Positions 1-7,902 of a DNA stretch of 57,408 bases are shown here, piece after piece; the first letter of the stretch is position 1; every line of letters starts with the position of its first letter. Source of the DNA: Acidimicrobiaceae bacterium (lineage in GTDB: Bacteria; Actinomycetota; Acidimicrobiia; Acidimicrobiales; RAAP-2). The stretch lies in NCBI GenBank assembly GCA_003138815.1, contig PLHD01000071.1, forward strand, positions 1 through 57,408, in the 5' to 3' direction. The translations under genes and the position numbers were made by a program. The notes beneath the pieces are model-generated. The model did not search any database, had not been told where the DNA came from, and saw only the letters and a program-made list of their open reading frames with translations.

Positions 1-12
1 CCTTTGCCTTAC

Positions 13-48
13 TGGCGGGTCGCCCGGGTCTCGATCCCGGCACATTGG
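13..48 (-). repeat. tRNA-Lys 3'-half-like repeat, copy 1
   Basis: Read on the minus strand this segment gives a T-arm with stem CCGGG/CCCGG and 7-nt loop ATCGAGA, then a GCGACCC acceptor strand, a discriminator base and CCA. It abuts the stop codon of the secreted repeat protein. Upstream of the variable loop the similarity to other copies stops, so this is the shortest copy. It is one of six same-oriented copies in the window. The T-loop lacks T54, so it is not a working tRNA. Confidence 0.6.
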
Positions 49-50
49 CA

Positions 51-1466
51 TTACCATTTGGGCCAATGGGCGGGCAGGGGGCCCGGTGGCCCGAAGGACT
101 GAGGGAGGCCCGGTCGCGCTCCGAGGGCCTGGAGCAGCGAGCTGAAGTTGAGCCCGTAGGCGGTCGAGTTCTTCCCGTTGTACTCCAAGTGGGCAGCGGC
201 GTGTTCCGGGGACGCCGGAGGATCCGCCCAGCCAGTTTCGAGGCAGGTCTTCGCGTCGTGCGCCACGCCGACGACCGTCGCCGCCGTGACGCGTTCACCG
301 ATGACCACTTTCGGCGTGACGTTCTCCGCGACGTAGACGTAAAGACCCTTCGCGGGACCGCCCGTCAATCGATACGAGATGAACACGCCGCTCGGCCATC
401 CTGGGTCGTAGAGATTCGCCACTACCGCGTCGCCAATGGCGTAGACCGGTCCTGACGCGCAGTAGTCGACTCCTTGGTCGATCTCTTGGGGGACCAGCGA
501 CGTCAACGCTCGCAGGGGGTTGAGGTAACCGTCGAGCGGCGCCACGTCAATGGCCACGTAGTAGCCGCCGGTTGTGGGATCGACCGCGAGCGCGCTCGCG
601 AAGCCGCCCTCCGGCAGCGCCTTCGAAGTGGCGAGGGAGCCATGGCTCGCGGACCCGTAACTGTCGATCACGCCGTTCGCCCTCAACACGTAGTAGCCCG
701 TTGCACCGATCGCGGCCGCGAGGGCGGTGACGGGCACGCCGTTGTACTTGCCGTCAGTGCTGGCTGAAGGCGATCCGTCGTCGGGTGCGTCGAAGCTGGC
801 GACGTCGCCCGTCGAGGTCGCGATCCAGTAACCTCCGGTGGTGGGATCGACCGCCATGGCGACCGCGACGACGGGAGCCGTTGCTCCGTAGTGGAGATGA
901 CCGGCGAGAGATCCGTGTCCTGTGACCCCGAAAGCGTCGACGGCTCCGTTCGCACGAAGCACGTAGTAGCCGGCGCCGTCGGGCGCGGCCGCGATGGCGA
1001 CGGCGGCCGGGTGCTGCCCCCACCCTCCCGGTGGGATGCGCGGCTGGCCGAGGAAAGGAGCGTTGAATCCCTGGACCGTGCCGTTGGAACTCACGACCCA
1101 GTAACCCCCGGTCGCCGGGTCGATCGCGATGCCCGTCGCGGTAGTGCCGAGGGGGAGAGTCTCTGCGGCGGGTGAACCGTAGCTGGGTGCGCCGTAGGCG
1201 TCGACTTCACCGTTCGAACGAAGGACGTAGTAGCCAGCGTCGTCTGCGACAACGGCGACGACGGCCGGATCTGAAGCCGAGGGGGATCCCAGGTAGGTGG
1301 CGTCGTAGGCAGCCAACGTCGACCGAGGTTGGGTCGTAGCCTCTGCCGACGTGATTGGTGAAAGGACGCCGATAGACAGAGCGATAAGCAGGCCGTTGGT
1401 GGCGCCAGCAAGCGCACGTCTCAGGGGTACCGTACGAGTTGCGCGACGTGAGAATCCGTGGTCCAC
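51..1466 (-). CDS. Secreted/envelope protein with GYYV-GGYWVV beta-repeats
   Basis: 471 residues. I place the start at a GTG (1466) preceded by AAAGGAG at a proper distance; the reading frame extends further upstream without a better site. An Arg-rich N-terminus and one hydrophobic segment (about residues 20-42) ending in an Ala-rich stretch look like an export signal. Residues about 55-320 hold six to seven repeats of roughly 40-45 residues. Two types alternate: GYYVLRSNGEVDAYG, followed by GS, and GGYWVVSSNGTVQGF. Each has a short hydrophobic strand, which suggests a beta-propeller. The last 140 residues are a separate domain that I do not recognise. Repeats of this kind are, to my knowledge, common in secreted proteins of Acidimicrobiia; the ligand is unknown. 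No operon partner. Confidence 0.8.
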   Translation of the reverse strand: MDHGFSRRATRTVPLRRALAGATNGLLIALSIGVLSPITSAEATTQPRSTLAAYDATYLGSPSASDPAVVAVVADDAGYYVLRSNGEVDAYGAPSYGSPAAETLPLGTTATGIAIDPATGGYWVVSSNGTVQGFNAPFLGQPRIPPGGWGQHPAAVAIAAAPDGAGYYVLRANGAVDAFGVTGHGSLAGHLHYGATAPVVAVAMAVDPTTGGYWIATSTGDVASFDAPDDGSPSASTDGKYNGVPVTALAAAIGATGYYVLRANGVIDSYGSASHGSLATSKALPEGGFASALAVDPTTGGYYVAIDVAPLDGYLNPLRALTSLVPQEIDQGVDYCASGPVYAIGDAVVANLYDPGWPSGVFISYRLTGGPAKGLYVYVAENVTPKVVIGERVTAATVVGVAHDAKTCLETGWADPPASPEHAAAHLEYNGKNSTAYGLNFSSLLQALGARPGLPQSFGPPGPLPAHWPKW

Positions 1467-1611
1467 CTTCAGCTCCTTTGGGGGATGAGTATCTTGCAAG
1501 TCTTGTTCGAAATTGGACCTGCCATCGACGATCGACAGGGTTTCTGATGCATCGTCAGTTGAAGCCCTGGCGAATCGCGCCGGAAAAGTCGACCAGCACT
1601 TCCTCTGAGGG

Positions 1612-1740
1612 GGTTACTCCATGTCAGGATCAACCCGCTATTCACCCGAGCTGCCTGAGCGAGCTGTGAGAATTGTGATCGACAACCGTCGGGACCGCCC
1701 GGACGAACGGGCTGGCCTCGCTGCCATCTCGAAGCCGTTC
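1612..1740 (+). pseudogene. IS3-family orfA N-terminal remnant
   Basis: An ATG at 1621 opens MSGSTRYSPELPERAVRIV, the typical first helix of an IS3-family OrfA (small transposase subunit, helix-turn-helix). The helix-turn-helix is not completed: similarity fades after about 35 residues and the frame runs on into unrelated sequence. A second fragment of the same start region, including about 40 bp of leader, lies at 51580-51690. No orfB or terminal repeats are recognisable here, so this is a dead end-fragment. Confidence 0.6.
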
Positions 1741-1800
1741 AACACGTCGTCGGAAACACTCAGGATCGGGGTTGGCGTCGCGTTGGCGACGAGACGGCGA

Positions 1801-3162
1801 TCAGAACTCCGAAGCCCAATCTCTTGAGTTGAGAATCTCCGAGATACGACTGAGGAAGCGGGCGGCGTACGCCCCATCAATCGCCCGATGGTCGAACGTG
1901 AGCGCCAGCAGCCCAATCGAGTGAATTGCTATTGACTCCTCGCCGGCAGCGGCGGTAACAATCACTGGCTTGCGAGCGACGCCATCGGTGGCAAGGATGG
2001 CCACTTGCGGCTGATTGATGACAGCTCCCGTGAGCAGTGTTCCAAACGGCCCGGGATTCGTAATTGTGAAGGTTCCATTTGACATGTCATCTACGGTCAG
2101 TTTCTTGGCGCGAGCGAGCAGGGCCAGTTCGCGAATCTTCCGTGCGATTGCGGTAAGGCCGTAGTTGTCGCCATTGCGGACAACCGGCACGACCAGACCA
2201 TCACTATCTAGGTCGACGGCGACACCGAGGTTGATATCGTGGTGAACGATCAGCTCATTGTCGCCGACCGATGCGTTGAGGTGGGGGAACTCCCGCAGCG
2301 CTTCGAACACCGCCAACGCGTTGAATGGCAAGTAGGTGAGGCTGAATCCCTCACGTTCCTTGAAGCTCGCACCGTACGCGCGACGTACCACTTCAACGCG
2401 TTCGTAGTCAATCTCCTTTACCATCAAGGTGTGCGCCGACGTGGCCTTCGAGCGCACCGTGTGCTCGGCGGTGAGGCGGCGAATCCTTGTGAATGGAATA
2501 ACCTCATCACCCTGGCGAGAGACCCTGGTCTGCTCACGACTGGCGATAGCCACCTCAATATCGTGGCGAGTAATTCGTCCATCAGGCCCACTGCCGATGA
2601 GCGATGCGGGGTCAATGTTGTTCTCACGCATGAGGCGGCGTACTACCGGTGAAGGTGGTATCTGTGCCACTTCGCCCGAGGACGCAGGTGCCCCAGAGGC
2701 GGCCGTGGCGAGAACGTCATCGCGCGTGACCCGGCCATTCGGACCCGAACCGTTGATCTGCGAGGCATCCAGACCGTGTTCCGCGAGAAGGCGCCGCACC
2801 ACCGGTGAGAGCTGAGTCTTCTCGCCATTCTTCTGGCTTGTTCTGACGGGCGTAACGACGGGCGCACTCGCACCGTCAGCCGCCTTAAGCGTCTCCGCAA
2901 TCGGGGCAGTCGAAGCCACCGATTCGCTCTCACCCCCGATGATCGCGAGAAGCGTGCCCACGTCAACGGTGACCCCTTCGCCAACGAGAATTGCGCTGAT
3001 GATTCCGTTGGCCTGCGCGGGGATCTCAGTGTCAACCTTGTCCGTTGAGACTTCGAAAAGCGGCTCACCACGTGTGACGGAATCACCAACCTTCTTGAAC
3101 CACTTCGTGACGGTTCCGTCGGCGACGGTCTCGCCTAATTGGGGCATGGTGACCTCGAACAT
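1801..3162 (-). CDS. 2-oxoacid dehydrogenase E2 (dihydrolipoyl acyltransferase) with two subunit-binding domains
   Basis: 453 residues; the ATG at 3162 follows GAAGGGA. It transfers the acyl group from lipoyl-lysine to CoA in a 2-oxoacid dehydrogenase complex. Domains: lipoyl domain 1-80, with K42 in STDKVDTE as the lipoylation site; a first peripheral-subunit-binding domain at about 118-153 (SPVVRRLLAEHGLDASQING); a second at about 170-206 (SPVVRRLMRENNIDPASLIG); then the catalytic acyltransferase domain ending with H425-R-A-I-D429-G, the expected HxxxDG active site. Most E2 proteins carry one subunit-binding domain; two in tandem is unusual. No E1 or E3 gene lies beside it, so the partner is encoded elsewhere and the substrate (pyruvate, 2-oxoglutarate or branched-chain) cannot be told. 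Confidence 0.92.
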   Translation of the reverse strand: MFEVTMPQLGETVADGTVTKWFKKVGDSVTRGEPLFEVSTDKVDTEIPAQANGIISAILVGEGVTVDVGTLLAIIGGESESVASTAPIAETLKAADGASAPVVTPVRTSQKNGEKTQLSPVVRRLLAEHGLDASQINGSGPNGRVTRDDVLATAASGAPASSGEVAQIPPSPVVRRLMRENNIDPASLIGSGPDGRITRHDIEVAIASREQTRVSRQGDEVIPFTRIRRLTAEHTVRSKATSAHTLMVKEIDYERVEVVRRAYGASFKEREGFSLTYLPFNALAVFEALREFPHLNASVGDNELIVHHDINLGVAVDLDSDGLVVPVVRNGDNYGLTAIARKIRELALLARAKKLTVDDMSNGTFTITNPGPFGTLLTGAVINQPQVAILATDGVARKPVIVTAAAGEESIAIHSIGLLALTFDHRAIDGAYAARFLSRISEILNSRDWASEF

Positions 3163-3358
3163 GCTGTCCCTTCTCGCACATCTCAACGTTGGTTAATCTT
3201 TAGCAAGTCGAAATGGCATCGCACCTTGAGCGACGCCATAGTACCGGGGGTCCTTAAGAGTCCATTGCCTTCGATACCGTTACAACAATCCGATCCACCG
3301 ACGGAAGAGCCAGGTCCTCGAGTGAGCCTGCCGGCACGACCCCGACGATCGGGCGTCC

Positions 3359-4180
3359 TCAGTCCGAACTGCCGAGCAATTCGATGTTCATCCAGATTGC
3401 TTCAACCGGAATATCGCCAACGTTGGCCAAACGGTGGGGACGGCTGGAGTCAAACGAGATGGAATCACCGGCAGCGAGACGGTAGGTTTCAAAGCCCACC
3501 GTTATCTCAAGAGTTCCACTGAGTATGAATCCATACTCAGTGCCGACGTGTCGGATCAGTCGACCCTCCATTGTCGAACTACCGCCGACGTCGTAGCGAA
3601 CGAACATAAAATCGGTTTTCTCGCTTCGTGCGGCCGTCAGCGACTCCCATGTGACCCCGGAATCGAGTACGAGAATCTTGCGATTGCGTGGGTGCACGAC
3701 CGGGGAAGACGATCCTGCCCCGTCCATGTCGTGCGCGGCGGATGGCACTGCCAGAACGCTGCCAAAGCTCGACATCGTTCGCCACGAGTTGTTCGCAGCA
3801 TCTGTCGCTCCACCAAGATGTTCATTGGCGCCGGAGTGACCGGGCACGGCCTCGTTTTCGAAGAGTTCGTCCGTGGTGATGTCCAGTGCTGCGCAGATTG
3901 CGAAGAGCGTCGCTACGGAGGGCTGCGACTTGCCGGTTTCGAGTTGTGAAATGAACGACGCGGAGACGTCCAAGTCTCTGGCAAACTGGCGCAAAGTTAT
4001 GCCACGAGCCAGTCGTTGGGTACGGAGACGCGCGCCGATGAGCGCCGGTGCCACTCCGCCACCGTTCGAGCTCGGCGGACTCGCCGTTGCCTGCACCGTT
4101 TCGTCGCTCGCCGGCGTGCTGGAACTGTTGGAGGTCGTGGTCCGTCGCCGGTTGGGCGCTGAACCCCTGGAAACCGGCAT
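3359..4180 (-). CDS. XRE-family transcriptional regulator with C-terminal cupin sensor domain
   Basis: 273 residues; the ATG at 4180 has AGGAG just upstream, while the frame extends further without a site. A disordered Ser/Thr/Arg-rich head (1-48) leads into an XRE helix-turn-helix (about 50-105; RLRTQRLARGITLRQFARDL, then SASFISQLETGKSQPS). A linker follows, then a cupin domain (about 180-270; GTEYGFILSGTLEITVG and AAGDSISFDSSRPHRLAN). This architecture is that of repressors that sense a small molecule through the cupin, usually of neighbouring catabolic genes. It lies 100 nt downstream of the bicupin gene on the same strand, so it is the likely controller of the 4.2-12.9 kb locus. That link is inferred from position only. 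Confidence 0.88.
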   Translation of the reverse strand: MPVSRGSAPNRRRTTTSNSSSTPASDETVQATASPPSSNGGGVAPALIGARLRTQRLARGITLRQFARDLDVSASFISQLETGKSQPSVATLFAICAALDITTDELFENEAVPGHSGANEHLGGATDAANNSWRTMSSFGSVLAVPSAAHDMDGAGSSSPVVHPRNRKILVLDSGVTWESLTAARSEKTDFMFVRYDVGGSSTMEGRLIRHVGTEYGFILSGTLEITVGFETYRLAAGDSISFDSSRPHRLANVGDIPVEAIWMNIELLGSSD

Positions 4181-4272
4181 CGTCACTCCTCTCAAACTCC
4201 TGTTAAGTACAACAGCTTGTCCAACTTGAGCCAGGCGAACTGCACCAAACTCCACGAAAGCAAAATTCTAGT

Positions 4273-4288
4273 GAATAGAGAACTATTC
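4273..4288. promoter_or_regulatory. Short inverted repeat upstream of the XRE-cupin gene
   Basis: GAATAG, four bases, CTATTC, overlapping the stop codon of the bicupin gene and about 95 nt before the XRE start. It could be an autoregulatory operator or a weak transcription pause; the sequence alone does not decide. Confidence 0.25.
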
Positions 4289-5188
4289 CTGGTGTTCCAG
4301 TTTTGCGGCCAGGTGCTCCCACTCGCGGCTGAATCGGTAGGAATGGCGGGCCGGAGGTTGCGGAGCCTGCACTTCGATCCATCGAACGAGTCCCGACCCC
4401 CGGTTCTCGAATCCGTGATCGGCGCCCACGCCCGCCCAGAGGACGTCACCGGGGTGGAGCACCACGGCCTCGCCATCTACTAGCGCGTGGACGTCGCCCT
4501 CGATGAAGACGTAGGCCTCTTCGAATGGATGGTCGTGCGGATGGGCGATCGCGGTGGGTTGATAGTCGACGACGAACATCGTGTGGAGTTGGGCCCCGAC
4601 CTGCTGGTCGATCAGCATCTTCACGCTGATGCCGCTGTAGGCGAGGAGGGCCGTGGCCATGCTGGGCGACACGGTGGGCGCGTTGACGTCCGACCCGCCG
4701 GCCAGCCGGCGCAGGTCCATCGACTCCGAATCGAATCGGACGGCGTTCTGATTGCGGGGGTCGCGCATATCGGGCGGTTCGGGACGCGATTCGACCAACG
4801 TTTCACCGCTGAAGAAGGTGTCTTGGCGTCGTCCGTCATCGAGCTCAGCCGGCGATGCCATCTGCAGCCACTTGACCGGTCCATCAATCGACCTCAGCGA
4901 ATAGGTGGTGCCGAGGGGGACGGCCATGCCGTGGTCGGCATCGAGCAACGTCGTCTGACCGAGGGTCGTGACGGCGAGACTCCCGGAGAAGACGTAGATG
5001 CTGAACTCAAACGAATGAAGTGCCGGTTCCACGTAGCCGCCGGCGTCCAGGTGTCCCACGGACAGCGTCATGTGAGGCGAACCGGTCGCGCGGGTTATCA
5101 GGGTCTGCTGGCGGTAACCGGACGAATGTCCCTCGTAGGTCGAGGGTGTCACCGCCTTGCTGTCGTCAATCTTCGTTGCGTAGTGCAT
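4283..5188 (-). CDS. Bicupin protein, (S)-ureidoglycine aminohydrolase-like
   Basis: 301 residues; ATG at 5188 with GGAGAG upstream. Two cupin barrels: residues about 35-115 (HSFEFSIYVFSGSLAVTT) and about 195-285 (HPHDHPFEEAYVFIEGDVHA, then HPGDVLWAGVGADHGFENRG). The C-terminal barrel keeps the His-rich metal motif HPHDHPFEE and the later His. The N-terminal barrel has lost most metal ligands. This is the pattern of AllE/YlbA, which releases ammonia from ureidoglycine in purine degradation. No other allantoin gene is present, so the family match does not prove the substrate. It follows the SDR gene by 39 nt and forms a minus-strand operon with it, divergent from the amidohydrolase. Confidence 0.75.
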   Translation of the reverse strand: MHYATKIDDSKAVTPSTYEGHSSGYRQQTLITRATGSPHMTLSVGHLDAGGYVEPALHSFEFSIYVFSGSLAVTTLGQTTLLDADHGMAVPLGTTYSLRSIDGPVKWLQMASPAELDDGRRQDTFFSGETLVESRPEPPDMRDPRNQNAVRFDSESMDLRRLAGGSDVNAPTVSPSMATALLAYSGISVKMLIDQQVGAQLHTMFVVDYQPTAIAHPHDHPFEEAYVFIEGDVHALVDGEAVVLHPGDVLWAGVGADHGFENRGSGLVRWIEVQAPQPPARHSYRFSREWEHLAAKLEHQE

Positions 5189-5227
5189 GTTCTCTCCAGT
5201 CCAGGATTCGGATTACTCGTGTCGCTC

Positions 5228-5941
5228 CTACTTCAGGAGCCAGCCGCCGTCCATGGCGAGGTTCACTCCGTTGACCCCCGTGTTGTTGAGGAGGAACTCG
5301 ACGGAGTCCACGATCTCCTGCATCGTGACGAGCCGGCCGAGCGGCGTGCGCGAGATGATGTGGCTGTTGTCCTTGTTCTCCCAGAACGGGCTGTCGCCGA
5401 TGATCCCGGGGTGGACGGCGTTGATACGTACGGGCGCGAGTTCAGAGGTCAGGCTGTTGACGAGACCGACGATCCCTCCGTTCACGGTCGATACGGTCGT
5501 CGATCCGGGGTACGGACGCTGCAGCGCCAAGCCGCCGAACAGGACAATGGAGGCGTCAGGGGTGAAGCGGTCGCGCAGGGCGTGGATGGCCTCCGCGTAG
5601 CCGACGAGCTTGAGTGTGACCAGGCGGATGGCCCGGGCGACGTTGTAGTCGGCGATCGTGTTGGAGTCACGCTCGATCGCCGGGATCACTAGGTCGTTGA
5701 CTGGCCCGATGTCGGCGAGCGAGTCGGCGATCGACTCGGGCTCGGAAAGGTCGACGGCGATCCCCATGGCGCCGAGTCCGATCTCTGCCGCCGCCTTGTG
5801 CGCCGTCTCCGTCGTTCGGCCCGACAGGTAGACGGTCGTCCCCTTGGCCGCCAGCGATTTGACGATCTCCTTGCCGATACCCGATGTGCCGCCCAGTACG
5901 ACGGCGGTGCGAGGGGCACCCCCTGTTGATTGTGTTGACAC
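5228..5941 (-). CDS. Short-chain dehydrogenase/reductase (SDR)
   Basis: 237 residues. I chose the GTG at 5941, which has GGGAGG 6 nt upstream, over longer in-frame options. The Rossmann fold opens with VVLGGTSGIGKEIVKSLAAK (cofactor loop GGTSGIG). Arg at the second strand (SGRTTET) favours NADP. In place of the classic YxxxK, the region after the Ser strand reads SIVLFGG ... STVSTVNGGIVGLVNSL, so the Tyr and Lys are not obvious and the enzyme may be a divergent SDR. The C-terminus is SDR-like (GVNGVNLAMDGGWLLK). It is the first gene of the minus-strand operon and divergent from the amidohydrolase. A broken copy of its 5' end lies at 13060-13230. Confidence 0.8.
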   Translation of the reverse strand: MSTQSTGGAPRTAVVLGGTSGIGKEIVKSLAAKGTTVYLSGRTTETAHKAAAEIGLGAMGIAVDLSEPESIADSLADIGPVNDLVIPAIERDSNTIADYNVARAIRLVTLKLVGYAEAIHALRDRFTPDASIVLFGGLALQRPYPGSTTVSTVNGGIVGLVNSLTSELAPVRINAVHPGIIGDSPFWENKDNSHIISRTPLGRLVTMQEIVDSVEFLLNNTGVNGVNLAMDGGWLLK

Positions 5942-6175
5942 TGTTCCTCCCTCATTGTTCAGTAGCAATAAACATAACCGAAGTTTCAATCGAGTGGAAA
6001 GTCTATTCGGCATTCGCCACGGGCGCCTCAGTCGAGGTGAGCATCGACAGTGCGACCCTGATTCCGCTGAAATACCTCTTATTCCAACAATCTTAGACCT
6101 AACGGCGGTGGCATGGCGCTCCAAGAGAGGGAGCGGACCTCAACAGTCGGGAACTGTGGGTATGTGAAGTAGTTC

Positions 6176-6203
6176 TTGACAATACTGAACAGGGTGCTAC
6201 ACT
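6176..6203 (+). promoter_or_regulatory. Sigma-70-type promoter of the amidohydrolase gene
   Basis: TTGACA at 6176-6181, 16-nt spacer, TACACT at 6198-6203, preceded by an extended -10 TGC. The start codon of the amidohydrolase is 37 nt downstream, with a strong purine tract AAGGGGGGGAA as ribosome site. This is one of the clearest promoters in the window. Confidence 0.7.
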
Positions 6204-6239
6204 CCCTGACAATCTGAACCATTTCACCAAGGGGGGGAA

Positions 6240-7679
6240 ATGAACAAGCCCATCAGCACGTCCGGCGAGTCACTCGAGCACGGTCGTTCTATCGTCTTCC
6301 GCAACGGAATTGTCCTCACCATGGACAACGCGCACCGCGTCGTGAAGGACTGTGATGTCCTCGTGGTGGGCGGAGTGATCCGCGAGGTTGGTCCCGGCGT
6401 TAAGGCACCCGACGATGCACTCGAGATCGACGCCCGCGGGGGCATCATTATGCCGGGCATGATCGACACGCACCGCCACATGTGGCAGACGGCGATGCGG
6501 GCGTACGGCACGGACTGGACCCTGTCGCAGTACTTCGTGTGGTACTACCTTGAGCACGGCTACAACTTCCGCCCCCAGGACATCTTCGCGGGCAACCTGC
6601 TCTCGGCGATTGAGGCGGTTGACGCGGGGGTGACCACGTCGGTCGACTGGTCGCACGGCCTGCAGACGACGGAGCACGCGGACGCAGCGGTCGATGCCCT
6701 AGAGGCGGTCCCCGCGCGTTTCGTCCTGGCCTACGGGAACATCCAGCGTGCACCGTGGGAGTGGTCCGCCGAGAAGGAGTTCCGGGACTTCTACAGTCGG
6801 CGAATTGATGGCAAGGGTGACATGCTGGGCTTCCAGATGGCCTTTGACGTTGTCGGAGGTCCGGAGTTCCCCGAGCGCGCCGCTTTCGAAGTCGCCCGTG
6901 AGCTCGGTGTCTCGGTCACGACGCACGCGGGCGTTATCGGGGCGACCGGCGACGACAGCGTCCGCCTGATGCACGAGAACGGATTTATGGGACCGGACAC
7001 CGTTCTCGTTCACTGCGCAACGCTTTCGGACGACTCCTACCACCGGATCGCCGCTTGTGGCTGTTCGGCGTCAGTGTCCACCGAGAGCGAGCAGAGCGCG
7101 GGCCAGGGCTACCCTGCGTCGTGGAAGCTGCGCCAGTTCGATATCCCGATCTCGCTCTCGAACGACACCTCGGTGTGGTGGAGCGCGGATCTGTTCACCG
7201 CCATGCGTACGACGCTCGGCGCGGACCGCTCACGTCAACACTTCGAGGCACACCTGAAGGGCGAGACGGTCACCCATCTCGACCTTCGATCCGAAGAGGT
7301 CATCGACTGGGCGACCCGTGGCGGGAGCAAGGCTCTGGGACTCGACAGCAAGGTCGGCAGCATCGAGGTCGGAAAGCGGGCCGACATCGTGCTGATCAAG
7401 AACGACGACTCTCCGGTGATGTTCCCGATTCTGAATCCCTACGGGCACGTGACCATGCAGGCGCAGCGCGCCGACGTCCACACGGTGGTGATTGACGGAA
7501 ACATAGTCAAGCACGAGCATCGATTGATCAACATCGACCTGGCGAGGGCGAAGAGCGCGGTAGAAGAGACTGTGAGCTTCCTCGCCGACACCCTCGGCGA
7601 GGAAGCGTGGAACGCGGGTATGTATCCCGAGATTTCCGCCAGGGAAGCGGCGGAGAACCCCTACAAGTACGTGGAGTAG
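6240..7679 (+). CDS. Metal-dependent amidohydrolase of the ATZ/TRZ (cytosine deaminase-like) type
   Basis: 479 residues, cytoplasmic. The N-terminal beta-sandwich strand (NGIVLTMDNAHRVVKDCDVL) leads to the TIM barrel. Metal ligands can be placed: H78 and H80 in MPGMIDTHRHMW, H229 in SVTTHAG, H258 in VLVHCATLSDD and D309 in SNDT. Family members deaminate or dechlorinate cyclic nitrogen compounds (guanine, triazines, adenosine derivatives). The Glu that follows the third His in many deaminases is not present (THAGVIG), so the reaction may differ. It has its own promoter and is followed, after a strong hairpin, by an ABC importer and an M24 hydrolase. It therefore likely acts on the imported compound or on a product of it (inference). 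Confidence 0.88.
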   Translation: MNKPISTSGESLEHGRSIVFRNGIVLTMDNAHRVVKDCDVLVVGGVIREVGPGVKAPDDALEIDARGGIIMPGMIDTHRHMWQTAMRAYGTDWTLSQYFVWYYLEHGYNFRPQDIFAGNLLSAIEAVDAGVTTSVDWSHGLQTTEHADAAVDALEAVPARFVLAYGNIQRAPWEWSAEKEFRDFYSRRIDGKGDMLGFQMAFDVVGGPEFPERAAFEVARELGVSVTTHAGVIGATGDDSVRLMHENGFMGPDTVLVHCATLSDDSYHRIAACGCSASVSTESEQSAGQGYPASWKLRQFDIPISLSNDTSVWWSADLFTAMRTTLGADRSRQHFEAHLKGETVTHLDLRSEEVIDWATRGGSKALGLDSKVGSIEVGKRADIVLIKNDDSPVMFPILNPYGHVTMQAQRADVHTVVIDGNIVKHEHRLINIDLARAKSAVEETVSFLADTLGEEAWNAGMYPEISAREAAENPYKYVE

Positions 7680-7696
7680 CGCCACCGTCCAAACGG

Positions 7697-7744
7697 GCCA
7701 GTGAGGGAGGCCGGCCGCGGAAGCGGCCGGCCTCCCTCACTGGC
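7697..7744 (+). terminator. Perfect 22-bp hairpin with GGAA loop between amidohydrolase and binding-protein gene
   Basis: Left arm 7697-7718, loop GGAA (GNRA class) 7719-7722, right arm 7723-7744; all 22 pairs match and most are G-C. No T-tract follows. It starts 18 nt after the amidohydrolase stop and ends 33 nt before a second promoter, so it probably ends or attenuates transcription and protects the upstream mRNA. Confidence 0.7.
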
Positions 7745-7776
7745 ATCCTGCGCGTTTACGCAATGTTCGGTGTGAC

Positions 7777-7805
7777 TTGACACGTTCAGTGAACACCGCT
7801 AGTGT
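7777..7805 (+). promoter_or_regulatory. Promoter of the ABC importer genes
   Basis: TTGACA at 7777-7782, 17-nt spacer, TAGTGT at 7800-7805, about 98 nt before the binding-protein start. It follows directly after the 22-bp hairpin, so the importer has its own transcription start and a leader of about 90 nt. Confidence 0.55.
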
Positions 7806-7902
7806 CATCGCTGTTGGCTGTGGAACGGCCCCCGAGGGGGACGACGGTCGACACCGGTCGTACGCAAGGGGTGCGTCCGACTTCACAAGGGGGGAACCAA
7901 TA

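Noticed and set aside
4487-5692. Plus-strand frame of 401 codons opposite the bicupin and SDR genes
   Set aside because: Antisense to two recognisable proteins with good ribosome sites.
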